Origin: Pseudomonas sp. GM50
GTDB lineage: Bacteria > Pseudomonadota > Gammaproteobacteria > Pseudomonadales > Pseudomonadaceae
DNA: 42,376 nucleotides
Direction of reading: 5' to 3'
Assembly (NCBI RefSeq): GCF_000282375.1
Contig: NZ_AKJK01000144.1
Span: 1-42,376, forward strand
Shown here: piece by piece, positions 8,069 to 15,512 of the stretch
Position numbering within the stretch: the stretch's first letter is position 1
How the letters are laid out: each line of letters begins with the position of its first letter
The notes under the pieces: model-generated
Seen by the model: the letters and a program-made list of their open reading frames with translations, nothing else
Told to the model about the DNA's origin: nothing
Database searches by the model: none
Program-made: the position numbers and the translations under genes

Positions 8069-8341
8069 ATGAATGATGAACTGCAACACCTGAAAAATCT
8101 TGGCAAGACGTCGGCGCAATGGCTGCACGCCGTGGGCATCCACAGTGCCTCGGACTTGCGTCGGCTGGGAGCTGTGGATGCTTATCGGGCCGTGCGCACG
8201 CGCGGTTTTCGGGCTTCCAAGGTGTTGTTGTATGCGATCGAAGGCGCACTGATGGATGTTCACTGGAACGACATTCCCGCCGAACGCAAGGAAGCCCTGA
8301 ACAAACAGCTGGACGCTATCTCGTCACGCCACAAGATTTGA
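8069..8341 (+). CDS. TfoX/Sxy C-terminal domain-containing protein
   Basis: A 90-residue protein consisting almost only of the TfoX C-terminal domain: LKNLGKTSAQWLHAVGIHS, SDLRRLGAVDAYRAV and LLYAIEGALMDVHWNDIP, a helix-hairpin-helix-like fold. The N-terminal domain that makes Sxy/TfoX a competence regulator is missing, so a role in competence cannot be assumed. ATG 8069 follows an AAGGAGG site at 8058-8064; the in-frame TTG at 8066 is too close to that site to be the start. It is transcribed toward the PrrF RNA gene and is probably a single-gene unit. Confidence 0.85.
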   Translation: MNDELQHLKNLGKTSAQWLHAVGIHSASDLRRLGAVDAYRAVRTRGFRASKVLLYAIEGALMDVHWNDIPAERKEALNKQLDAISSRHKI

Positions 8342-8438
8342 ACGGGTAATTACGCTTACGCACACAGCCTGAAGACCAATGATTGCAGGGCCTTCACCAA
8401 GGGAACTGGTGAGATCCACAGAAATTGAAAATCAGCGG

Positions 8439-8470
8439 TTGACTTGGTAATGAGAATCGCTATGATTATC
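8439..8470 (+). promoter_or_regulatory. prrF promoter with overlapping Fur boxes
   Basis: TTGACT (8439-8444), 16 nt, then TATGAT (8461-8466) form a sigma-70 promoter. Between and over the boxes, GGTAATGAGAATCGCTATG (8446-8464) matches 14 of 19 positions of the Fur consensus, and a second copy shifted by 6 bases (8452-8470) matches 13 of 19. Fur bound here would cover the promoter, giving iron repression. Confidence 0.85.
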
Positions 8471-8472
8471 AC

Positions 8473-8586
8473 AACTGGTCGCGAGACTGGTCGATATTCT
8501 GAAAAGCCCTTGGTTCGGACTCTCAGATTATCTCCTCATCAGGCTAATCACGGTTATTTGACCCGGCTCTTGCCGGGTCTTTTTTT
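8473..8586 (+). ncRNA. prrF: PrrF iron-responsive small RNA (single copy)
   Basis: A trans-acting RNA of about 114 nt that, in Pseudomonas, base-pairs with Hfq to repress non-essential iron-using proteins (sodB, TCA-cycle and other mRNAs) when iron is scarce. The 5' end begins AACTGGTCGCGAG, and the conserved seed region CTCAGATTATCTCCTCATCA (8522-8541) and the following GGCTAATCACGGTTATTTG are intact. The RNA ends at a strong terminator. A Fur-box promoter lies at the expected distance. It sits beside phuW, where P. aeruginosa has tandem prrF1-prrF2; here there is only one copy, so the heme-responsive read-through RNA PrrH cannot form from this locus. Confidence 0.93.
8560..8586 (+). terminator. 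Rho-independent terminator of PrrF
   Basis: GACCCGGC (8560-8567) and GCCGGGTC (8572-8579) form an 8-bp GC stem with a TCTT loop, followed by seven T at 8580-8586. Confidence 0.93.
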
Positions 8587-8609
8587 GCCTGTGGAAAACT
8601 CGACAGGTT

Positions 8610-9473
8610 TTACTGCCCTGACTGCTTGCCGAACTGTTTACGCATTTGCGCGCAGTAATCCTGCGGTGGCGTGGCGGGCGTATACCAGACGTAATCGGCC
8701 ATGGCCGGAGTGACCTCAGCGCCCTGCTCCGCCAGCATCAATACCATCGGCGCTTCGGGCTCATCCAGATCCAGCACATGGATCGGCACCCCCACATCCT
8801 TACGCGCGTGGTACGCGCCGGCAAACAGCAGTGAAGGCGTTGGTGCGGCCAGTAATCGCTCGGCCATCCGCCTATCACGCTGCTGCTGGACGGCCAGCAT
8901 CGCGGGCATTTGCGATGTGGGCAGCAAGCCACAATGGGAATCGCTGATTTGTGCCAGCAACGTCTCTTTGACCATCGGGGCGTTGGAACGCGAACCGCTC
9001 AATGTCGGCGGTTTGGCATAGACAGTACGGATTTCAAGCGTATCCAGATTGGCCGCCAGCAACGGGTACGGCTGAGTCAGGGCAAAACCAACGATCGGCC
9101 CGTACAGACTCCACTCCCAACCCGGTTGCCAGGCCAATGCATTGGGCAAGTCAGCGGGTAGCGGTGAAGAGTGCTTAACGTGATCGACTCGCATTTGTTG
9201 ATCCGGCGTGAGCATTTCCAGCAGTAGACTGCCTTGGGGCCGCCGCTCACCCAGCGCCTGTAATAACCACAATTGCAGTTGATGGTGATCACGATTGTCA
9301 TGCTGCTCGCCGACGATCAACCGTGAAGGCTGGGCTAACCGTGCAAGCAGTTCCTGTGCTGTCAGTGTTTGACCGCTGCGCAAGTCCCGGATCTCGCCGC
9401 TGACCGGTGGTGGCACCGGCACATGCTGGCAGGCACTCAGTAACAGCACAGCCAGGATCACCATCACACGCAT
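8610..9473 (-). CDS. phuW: ChaN-family lipoprotein, PhuW
   Basis: A 287-residue lipoprotein; LLLSAC puts the lipidated cysteine at residue 15. The body matches the ChaN family (heme-binding iron-regulated lipoproteins; the Campylobacter ChaN structure binds two hemes between monomers): RLIVGEQHDNRDHHQLQ (about 51-67), LLLEMLTPDQQ and FAGAYHARKDVGVPIHV. It is the last gene of phuTUVW, 21 nt after phuV, and converges with PrrF. The likely role is heme handling at the outer membrane or periplasm. The P. aeruginosa gene at this place is phuW; its exact function is not settled. Confidence 0.88.
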   Translation of the reverse strand: MRVMVILAVLLLSACQHVPVPPPVSGEIRDLRSGQTLTAQELLARLAQPSRLIVGEQHDNRDHHQLQLWLLQALGERRPQGSLLLEMLTPDQQMRVDHVKHSSPLPADLPNALAWQPGWEWSLYGPIVGFALTQPYPLLAANLDTLEIRTVYAKPPTLSGSRSNAPMVKETLLAQISDSHCGLLPTSQMPAMLAVQQQRDRRMAERLLAAPTPSLLFAGAYHARKDVGVPIHVLDLDEPEAPMVLMLAEQGAEVTPAMADYVWYTPATPPQDYCAQMRKQFGKQSGQ

Positions 9474-9494
9474 GTTCTCACCTCGATGAAATGC

Positions 9495-10262
9495 TCAGCG
9501 GGCGATGATCAGCGGATGCCCACGCTCCGGGTGCGGCTGCACCAGTACTTCCAACCCGAACACAGCCTTGAGCGGTTCCGGGCGCAGCACCTGCTCCGGC
9601 GTATCCAGCGCCACGGGACGCCCACCTTCGAGCAGTAACAGACGATCACAATAGCGTGCCGCCAGGTTCAGATCATGCAGGATCACCAGCACCGCAGCGC
9701 CACGATCGGCGAATTCGCGCACCGCTTGCAGCGTGGTGTGTTGATGCAGCGGGTCGAGCATCGATGTCGGCTCATCGAGCAACAATGTTTGCCCCGCCTC
9801 CCCCGGCCAGAGCTGCGCCAACACCCGCGCCAGATGCACCCTCTGACGCTCACCGCCAGACAACGCCAGATAGCTGCGTCCACTCAGGTGCCGCGCATCA
9901 GCCGCGTGCAGCGCGGCGGCGACGATTTCGTCATCCCGGACCCGGCCGCTTTGATAAGGCAAACGGCCCATGCCGACCACTTCTTCGACGCGAAAGGCAA
10001 AATCCAGGGTCGACACCTGCGGCAACACCGCCAAACGCTGGGCTCGCTGCGCCCCGGCCCAATGACTCAGCTCGCGCTCATCGAGCCAGACACTGCCGTG
10101 GTCCGCAGGCAATTCGCCGCAGAGGGCACCGAGCAATGTGCTTTTGCCAGCCCCGTTGGGGCCCAGCACGCCGAGGACTTCGCCCGGTTTAAGCTCAAGG
10201 GTGATGTCGGTGAGAACAATCTTTCGACCGCGGCGGATTTGCAGGTTCTGCGTTCGTAACAT
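9495..10262 (-). CDS. phuV: Heme ABC transporter ATP-binding protein
   Basis: Cytoplasmic ATPase of the heme importer, 255 residues, the normal length for HmuV/PhuV. The Walker A GPNGAGKST is at 34-42, the signature LSGGERQRVHLARVL follows at mid-protein, then Walker B LLLDEPTSMLD and the H-loop VILHDLNLA. It works with the PhuU permease dimer to drive heme from PhuT into the cytoplasm. Its ATG overlaps the phuU stop by one base (TGATG), indicating coupled translation. hmuV is the equivalent name. Confidence 0.95.
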   Translation of the reverse strand: MLRTQNLQIRRGRKIVLTDITLELKPGEVLGVLGPNGAGKSTLLGALCGELPADHGSVWLDERELSHWAGAQRAQRLAVLPQVSTLDFAFRVEEVVGMGRLPYQSGRVRDDEIVAAALHAADARHLSGRSYLALSGGERQRVHLARVLAQLWPGEAGQTLLLDEPTSMLDPLHQHTTLQAVREFADRGAAVLVILHDLNLAARYCDRLLLLEGGRPVALDTPEQVLRPEPLKAVFGLEVLVQPHPERGHPLIIAR

Positions 10263-11299
10263 CAGGCACGCCCTCTGAGCAGTAGATACAGAAAGAACGG
10301 TGCGCCGATGAAGGCCGTGACGATCCCGATCGGCAACTCGGCCGGCGCCAGGGCCAGTCGCGCAACCAGATCAGCAAACAATAAGAGACTGGCGCCCGCC
10401 AATACCGACGCCGGCAACAGCACCCGATGATCGGGGCCGGCCAGCAACCGCACCAGATGCGGCACCACCAGGCCGACAAACCCGATCATCCCCGCTGCCG
10501 CTACCGCCGCGCCGACGCCCAGTGCCGTGCAGAACACCAGTTCGCGCTTAAGCCTTTCGACATCGATGCCCAGGTGTCCGGCCTCCGACTCCCCGAGCAA
10601 CAATGCATTCAAGGCCTTGGCCCGACGCGGCAACCACAGCGCCACACCGATGCTCACCAGTAGCAACGGCCAAAGTCGCGAATAACTGGCGCCGTTAAGG
10701 CTGCCCAGGTTCCAGAACGTCAAGGTGCGCAGGGTCGCGTCATCCGCCAGATAGGTGAACAACCCTACCGCCGAGCCGGCCAGGGCAGTCAATGCAATAC
10801 CGGCCAGCAGCATGGTGGCGACGTTGGTCTGGCCATTGCTCCGCCCCAGTCGATAGACCAGCGCCGTTACACCCAGCCCACCGAGAAACGCGCACACCGA
10901 CAACAGATAAGGCCCGAAGGATTCAGGCAGACCGCCGAACACCGAACCGCCGACAATCGCGATCGCAGCGCCCAATGCCGCGCCACTGGAGACCCCCACC
11001 AATCCCGGATCGGCCAGCGGATTGCGAAACAGGCCCTGCATCGCCACGCCGGACAGCGCCAGTACGCCCCCCACTGCCAAGCCCAGCAAGGTTCGTGGCA
11101 AGCGAATCTGCCCAAGGATCAGCTCGGCCTGCTCCAGCCCATCGGGAGCGATCGGTACACCGATCAGCCGCAACGCCGCACGCAAGGTATCGAACAACGG
11201 CAAACTCACCGGCCCCAGCGCCAAAGACAACCAGATCGCCAGCAAACACAACAGGCTCAGGCCAATGAATAGCGCACGGGGTTTAACCAGAAAAGTCAT
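10262..11299 (-). CDS. phuU: Heme ABC transporter permease (FecCD family)
   Basis: Inner-membrane permease of 345 residues with about ten hydrophobic segments. FecCD/BtuC family hallmarks are present: RLPRTLLGLAVGGVLALSG, GLFRNPLADPGLVGVSSGAALGA (split here: GLFRNPLADPG, LVGVSSGAALGA) and GFVGLVVPHLVRLLAGPDHR in the C-terminal half, the coupling-helix area that contacts PhuV. Length is normal. It overlaps phuT by 4 nt (ATGA) and phuV by 1 nt, so the three genes are translated from one mRNA. Specificity for heme is inferred from PhuT, PhuW and synteny. Confidence 0.94.
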   Translation of the reverse strand: MTFLVKPRALFIGLSLLCLLAIWLSLALGPVSLPLFDTLRAALRLIGVPIAPDGLEQAELILGQIRLPRTLLGLAVGGVLALSGVAMQGLFRNPLADPGLVGVSSGAALGAAIAIVGGSVFGGLPESFGPYLLSVCAFLGGLGVTALVYRLGRSNGQTNVATMLLAGIALTALAGSAVGLFTYLADDATLRTLTFWNLGSLNGASYSRLWPLLLVSIGVALWLPRRAKALNALLLGESEAGHLGIDVERLKRELVFCTALGVGAAVAAAGMIGFVGLVVPHLVRLLAGPDHRVLLPASVLAGASLLLFADLVARLALAPAELPIGIVTAFIGAPFFLYLLLRGRA

Positions 11300-12168
11300 T
11301 GGCCGGTCGTACCGGGATAGAACTCGTCAGACAGCCTGATCAGACTTTCCGGCAACCGTGGCCCCAGCCCCCCCACCAACAACGTCGGGTCCAGCTCCAT
11401 GACTCGCCCGTCCTTGGCCGCGCGGGTGGACGAGAGGATCGGATTCTCCTTGAACAGCGCCGCCCGCGCCGCATCGCCCGTCAGCGCACGGTCGGCAAAC
11501 ACCAGCACTTCGGGATTGAGACTGGCCAGGGACTCTACGGAAAACGGTTTGTAGCCAGTATGGGTTGCCAGATTGTGGCCACCGGCCTGTTGCAGCAACC
11601 AATCGGCGGCGGTGTCTTTACCGGCAATCAAGGGTTTGCCGCCCGCGTGGCCCAACAGCAGCAATACGCCCGGTGCTTTATGTTTGAGTTGCGCCTGACT
11701 GACCCGCGCTTGTTGCTGATCGAGTTGCTGTTGATAAGTCAAAAACACTTGCGAAGCCCGATCTTCAGCCCCCAGCAATTTGCCCAAATGCTGCAAGTTA
11801 CCCTGCAATGTGGGCAAATCTGGCTGGGTCGAGAACAGTTCGACCTGAACGCCCGCGCTGCGAATCTGTGAAAGTACCGGTGGCGGGCCCATTTCTTCGG
11901 TGCCCACCAGAATCTGCGGGCGCAGACTCAGGATGCCTTCTGCCGAGAGTTGCCGTTGATAGCCGATGCTCGGCAGTGCCTTCAACGAATCGGGATGCTG
12001 ACTGGTGGTATCGACACCCACCAGTTTCGACTCACCGCCCAGTGCGCTGACCCATTCCGACAAGGCACCACCAGCACTGACCCAACGTTGTGGCAACTCG
12101 GTTGCCAAAGCCTGGTGGCTGACGAGCAGTCCGACACAGAGCGCAGCAACGCGGGTACTCAGGCGCAT
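11296..12168 (-). CDS. phuT: Periplasmic heme-binding protein
   Basis: Substrate-binding protein of the heme importer, 290 residues. A signal peptide ends near residue 22 (GLLVSHQALA). The mature part is a class III binding protein (two lobes joined by a long helix): LGGESKLVGVDTTSQHPDSL, ILSLRPQILVGTEEMGPP, and VLVFADRALTGDAARA. Tyr70 in SIGYQRQLS sits where PhuT/ShuT proteins carry the single heme-iron ligand. It is the first gene of the operon. A Fur-box-like site lies about 95 nt upstream. Neither the outer-membrane receptor phuR nor the cytosolic heme carrier phuS is adjacent, unlike P. aeruginosa. Confidence 0.93.
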   Translation of the reverse strand: MRLSTRVAALCVGLLVSHQALATELPQRWVSAGGALSEWVSALGGESKLVGVDTTSQHPDSLKALPSIGYQRQLSAEGILSLRPQILVGTEEMGPPPVLSQIRSAGVQVELFSTQPDLPTLQGNLQHLGKLLGAEDRASQVFLTYQQQLDQQQARVSQAQLKHKAPGVLLLLGHAGGKPLIAGKDTAADWLLQQAGGHNLATHTGYKPFSVESLASLNPEVLVFADRALTGDAARAALFKENPILSSTRAAKDGRVMELDPTLLVGGLGPRLPESLIRLSDEFYPGTTGQ

Positions 12169-12261
12169 AAACAGCTTCCTTTAAAGGGTTTCCCGGGCAT
12201 CGAGATGACAAGCCAAGTATCCTCGGCATCCGGCAATCGCCCCGTGGGTGAGCGGCCATTT

Positions 12262-12280
12262 GATAATTGTTTGCATTTGA
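12262..12280. promoter_or_regulatory. Probable Fur box between phuT and the Rieske gene
   Basis: On the minus strand TCAAATGCAAACAATTATC matches about 12 of 19 positions of the Fur consensus, including ATTATC and AATG. It lies 94 nt upstream of phuT and 51 nt upstream of the divergent Rieske gene. Iron repression of phuTUVW is expected; control of the Rieske gene is possible. Confidence 0.6.
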
Positions 12281-12331
12281 ACGTCAAGCTCGGACATATC
12301 TGGTCACGAGCTGTGGGATTTGAGGATAGAC

Positions 12332-12649
12332 ATGAAGCTTCTTTGCACAGGCGTCGAATTGGCTGACGCCAGCAGTCGCGGTTTCGACGTCGACGGTCAG
12401 AAGCTCCTGGCCGTGCGCCGGGGTGGCCGGGTGTATGTGTATGAAAATCGCTGCCCGCACCGGGGTGTCGGACTGGAATGGAAGCCCGACCAGTTTCTCG
12501 ACCCCAGCAACAGCCTGATCCAGTGCGCCACCCACGGCGCATTGTTTCTGATCGAAGACGGCGAATGCGTCGCCGGCCCGTGCGCCGGGCAATCCCTTAC
12601 AACCATCCCCTGCCACGAAGACGAGCAAGGGATCTGGGTCACGCTCTAA
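12332..12649 (+). CDS. Small Rieske [2Fe-2S] protein
   Basis: A 105-residue soluble ferredoxin-like Rieske protein. The cluster ligands are CPHRG (Cys41, His43) and CATHG (Cys65, His68), the second preceded by a 21-residue spacer; hydrophobic beta strands surround them (LLAVRRGGRVYVYENR). There is no catalytic domain, so it probably passes electrons to a partner oxygenase or reductase, or acts as a redox sensor. ATG 12332 is chosen because GAGGAT lies just upstream and MKLL is a normal start; the TTG at 12320 is less likely. The 3' end overlaps the end of sfsA by 4 nt, tail to tail. The partner is not evident in the window. Confidence 0.88.
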   Translation: MKLLCTGVELADASSRGFDVDGQKLLAVRRGGRVYVYENRCPHRGVGLEWKPDQFLDPSNSLIQCATHGALFLIEDGECVAGPCAGQSLTTIPCHEDEQGIWVTL

Positions 12650-13359
12650 CCGTTTAACAGCACTTCCAGCCGCCGATCGACCACCATCTCTTCGTGGGTC
12701 AAGTGCACGCCATACGCCAGCACTTCGACCCCGCACGCCACCGCTTCGCGTAACGCCGCCGCGTAGGCCGAATCGATTTCTTCGGCAGGACGCACGGAGT
12801 CGATGCCGGTCAGATTCACGCAATACAACTGCACGGCACGAACCCCGTCCCGGGCCAAATGCGCCAACTCCCGCAAATGCTTGGCCCCGCGCTGGGTCAC
12901 CGCATCGGGAAACGCCGCCACCAACGAGCCATCGAAGCCCAGGGTGACGCTTTTGACTTCCACATACGCTGGCCCGCTCGGGTAGTCGAGACGGAAATCG
13001 ATGCGACTGTTTTCCTGACCGTAGGCCACTTCGCGCTTCAGTTCGGTAAAGCCGTTCAGCTCGGTGATGACATTGGCCCGCAACGCCTCCTCGATCAAAC
13101 CGTTGGCACGCCCGGTGTTTACGCAGAACAACCGCCCTTGCGGGGTTTCCCCGACTTCCCAGGTGCCGGGCAATTTACGTTTGGGGTCGTTGGAACGACT
13201 GAACCAGACCTGCCCGCCTTCAACCTGGCAATTGAGCATCGAACCAGTATTGGGGCAGTGGATGGTCAGCAACTCGCCGCTAACGGTTTCGATATCGGCG
13301 AGAAAACGTTTGTAGCGACGAATCAAGCGACCTTCTTCGAGGGGAGGATGAAAGCGCAT
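12646..13359 (-). CDS. sfsA: DNA/RNA nuclease SfsA
   Basis: A 237-residue member of the sugar fermentation stimulation family. Sequence marks are MRFHPPLEEGRLIRRYKRFL at the start (1-20), the HCPNTGSML segment (about 34-42), NSRIDFRLDY and YVEVKSVTL, the last two forming a PD-(D/E)XK-like nuclease core (the Asp and Glu-X-Lys). In E. coli the protein was first linked to maltose metabolism; nuclease activity has been proposed. The start is ATG 13359, overlapping the aminotransferase stop by one base; a frame extends upstream to 13524 but that is inside the neighbouring gene. It is co-transcribed with the aminotransferase gene. Confidence 0.93.
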   Translation of the reverse strand: MRFHPPLEEGRLIRRYKRFLADIETVSGELLTIHCPNTGSMLNCQVEGGQVWFSRSNDPKRKLPGTWEVGETPQGRLFCVNTGRANGLIEEALRANVITELNGFTELKREVAYGQENSRIDFRLDYPSGPAYVEVKSVTLGFDGSLVAAFPDAVTQRGAKHLRELAHLARDGVRAVQLYCVNLTGIDSVRPAEEIDSAYAAALREAVACGVEVLAYGVHLTHEEMVVDRRLEVLLNG

Positions 13360-14531
13360 CAGCCTTGCCAGCTCTTCAAACCGCGAGCGATCCGTTCGAC
13401 CGCTTCTTGCAAGCGTGGAAGACTCTGGGTGTAGGCAAACCGCACATGATGCCCGGCCTGATAACGACCGAAGTCCAGGCCCGGCGTAATCGCCACGTGC
13501 TCGGTTTCGAGGAAATGTCGGCAAAACGCGAAGGCATCGCCGCCGAACTTGCTGATATCAGCGTACAAGTAGAAAGCGCCTTCCGGCTCTACGGCAATAC
13601 CGAAGCCCAATTCACGCAGGGCTGGCAGCAGGAAATCACGACGTCGTCCGAACTCGGCGCGGCGCTCCTCGAAAATTTGAATAGTGGCGGGTTCGAAGCA
13701 AGCCAATGCAGCGTGCTGGGCCATGCTCGGCGCGCTGATGTAGAGGTTCTGGGCGAGTTTTTCCAGCTCACCGACCGCCGCTTCTGGCGCTACCAGCCAA
13801 CCGAGGCGCCAGCCGGTCATGCCGAAATACTTGGAAAAACTATTGAGGACGAAGGCGCTGTCGTCGACTTCCAGCACGCTGGCCGCGTCCGTGCCGTAAG
13901 TCAGGCCATGGTAGATCTCGTCGACCACCAAGTGGCCGTGGCGGGCCTTGATCGCTGCAGAGAGCCCGGCCAACTCGTCGCGGGTCAGGATAGTCCCGGT
14001 CGGGTTGGCCGGCGATGCCACCAGGGCGCCGACGCTATCGTGGTCCCAATGACGCGCAACCAGGTCCGGGGTCAGCTGATAACGCACGTCCGGGCCGACC
14101 GGCACCAATTGCGCCGCGCCTTCCACCAACCGCAGGAAGTGCCGGTTGCACGGGTAACCCGGGTCTGCCAGCAGCCAATGCTTGCCTGGGTCTACCAGCA
14201 AGGCACTGGCCAGCAGCAATGCGCCTGAACCGCCGGGCGTGATGAGAATTCGTTGCGGATCGATGTTCAGCCCGTAACGTTGCTGATAAAAGCCCGAAAT
14301 GGCTTCACGCAGCTCAGGGATGCCGCGAGCGGCGGTGTAACGAGTCTTCCCCGCCGTCAGCGCGGCCTGGCCGGCCTGGATGATCGGCTCGGCGGTGGTG
14401 AAGTCCGGCTCGCCGATTTCCAGGTGAATCACGTCGTGGCCGGCTGCTTGCAGCTCGTTGGCCCGCGCCAGCAGGGCCATAACGTGAAATGGTTCGATAG
14501 CGCGACTGCGCGCACTGTAGGACAGAGCCAT
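13359..14531 (-). CDS. PLP-dependent aminotransferase (class I/II)
   Basis: A 390-residue fold-type I aminotransferase of the AspC/AlaA-like subgroup. Visible are EIGEPDF (about 38-44), TPGGSGALLLAS for phosphate binding, SPANPTG (the Asn contacting PLP), VDEIYHGLTYG (Asp and Tyr of the cofactor site), and SFSKYFGMTGWRLGW with the Schiff-base Lys about 234. A conserved Arg for the substrate carboxylate lies near the C-terminus (HHVRFAYTQS). Amino donor and acceptor cannot be read from the sequence. An AAGGAAGG site precedes ATG 14531. It is followed by sfsA with 1-nt overlap. The neighbourhood aminotransferase-dksA-gluQ is conserved in Pseudomonas. Confidence 0.93.
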   Translation of the reverse strand: MALSYSARSRAIEPFHVMALLARANELQAAGHDVIHLEIGEPDFTTAEPIIQAGQAALTAGKTRYTAARGIPELREAISGFYQQRYGLNIDPQRILITPGGSGALLLASALLVDPGKHWLLADPGYPCNRHFLRLVEGAAQLVPVGPDVRYQLTPDLVARHWDHDSVGALVASPANPTGTILTRDELAGLSAAIKARHGHLVVDEIYHGLTYGTDAASVLEVDDSAFVLNSFSKYFGMTGWRLGWLVAPEAAVGELEKLAQNLYISAPSMAQHAALACFEPATIQIFEERRAEFGRRRDFLLPALRELGFGIAVEPEGAFYLYADISKFGGDAFAFCRHFLETEHVAITPGLDFGRYQAGHHVRFAYTQSLPRLQEAVERIARGLKSWQG

Positions 14532-14865
14532 TAGCCTTCCTTACAACGGGGAAAAGAATCGATTCTACCCAAGCGCAGGAACGAGCGAGAACCTAAAGCG
14601 GTCAGAGCCCATATAACGCTGGTCTCAAACGGTTCAAGCGTATGCTCCAGGTTTGACTAAAATCAATAATTGATCAGGTCTCCAGAGCCACCAGGCAAGG
14701 CTTTGCAATCTTTTGCAAGCGCCACGGGCCGCGGGCTCGACATCCGGGAGTAGCGCGGTCCGATTTGATCTGGTAAGTTCGCCCGCTTGCAGCCGCAGGG
14801 CCGGCAGGTGTCGGTGATGGAGCAATCCTGCGCAATGGATTACAAGAGTAGAGGCGGTCCATTTC
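14532..14865. other. Intergenic region between the aminotransferase and dksA
   Basis: A 334-nt divergent region that must hold promoters for both genes. I find a perfect 13-bp inverted repeat ATCAATAATTGAT (14662-14674) in its only A+T-rich patch, just after TTGACT (14653-14658), but no convincing -10 box at the right distance. No small gene is evident. Confidence 0.4.
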
Positions 14866-15306
14866 ATGCCCACCCAAGCAAAGCAGCAAAATCAGTCGAT
14901 CAGCGGCTTCGAACCCTACAAAGAAGTGAAGGGCGAAGAGTACATGGGCAAGCCCATGCGCGCTCACTTCACCAAGATCCTGAACAAGTGGAAACAGGAC
15001 TTGATGCAGGAAGTCGACCGTACTGTTGATCACATGAAAGACGAAGCGGCCAACTTTCCTGACCCGGCAGACCGTGCCAGCCAGGAAGAGGAATTCAGCC
15101 TCGAATTGCGCGCCCGCGACCGCGAGCGCAAGCTGATCAAGAAAATCGACAAAACACTGCAATTGATCGAAGACGAAGAATACGGCTGGTGCGAGTCCTG
15201 CGGCGTCGAAATCGGCGTCAAGCGACTGGAAGCCCGCCCTACCGCCGACATGTGCGTTGACTGCAAGACCCTGGCGGAAATCAAGGAAAAGCAAGTCGGC
15301 AAGTAA
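14866..15306 (+). CDS. dksA: RNA polymerase-binding transcription factor DksA
   Basis: A 146-residue coiled-coil protein that enters the RNA polymerase secondary channel and, with ppGpp, controls rRNA and amino acid promoters. The coiled-coil region covers about 33-100; its tip carries DPADRAS with the Asp pair at 66 and 69. The zinc finger is complete, with Cys109, Cys112, Cys130 and Cys133 (CESCG...CVDC), so this is the canonical DksA and not a cysteine-poor DksA2. The start MPTQAKQQNQ matches Pseudomonas DksA. A strong terminator follows at 15327. gluQ lies downstream as usual in gamma-proteobacteria. Confidence 0.97.
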   Translation: MPTQAKQQNQSISGFEPYKEVKGEEYMGKPMRAHFTKILNKWKQDLMQEVDRTVDHMKDEAANFPDPADRASQEEEFSLELRARDRERKLIKKIDKTLQLIEDEEYGWCESCGVEIGVKRLEARPTADMCVDCKTLAEIKEKQVGK

Positions 15307-15326
15307 TTTTTGCGACTTGAACGAAG

Positions 15327-15354
15327 AACGGAGCGTGCGAACGCTCCGTTTTTT
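15327..15354 (+). terminator. Rho-independent terminator of dksA
   Basis: AACGGAGCGT (15327-15336) and ACGCTCCGTT (15341-15350) form a perfect 10-bp stem with a GCGA loop, followed by a run of T. Confidence 0.93.
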
Positions 15355-15392
15355 GTTTCTGACATTTGCTGATTTGTTGCGTCTTTAAAATT

Positions 15393-15465
15393 GCCTTCGC
15401 GAGCAAGCTTCGCTCCTACAAAGGCAGCGCAATTTCCTGTAGGAGCTGAGCTTGCTCGCGAAGGC
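15393..15465. repeat. REP/REPIN palindrome between dksA and gluQ
   Basis: Two inverted REP arms, GCCTTCGCGAGCAAGCTTCG... (15393-15420) and ...GCTTGCTCGCGAAGGC (15438-15465), are separated by 17 nt. The arm order is reversed compared with the other elements in the window: here the TAGGAGC ends face inward. It ends 11 nt before the upstream possible start codon of gluQ. Confidence 0.9.
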
Positions 15466-15512
15466 GGCTTCAAGCCATGCTCAAAACGATTGAACAGCCT
15501 GACATCGCCCTT

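Noticed and set aside
8446..8470. prrF upstream region considered as part of a small coding frame (8444-8713)
   Set aside because: The frame crosses the promoter, the PrrF RNA and its terminator; the RNA evidence is much stronger.
13360..13524. Longer SfsA start at 13524
   Set aside because: It would extend 55 codons into the aminotransferase gene; MRFHPPLEEG is the family N-terminus.
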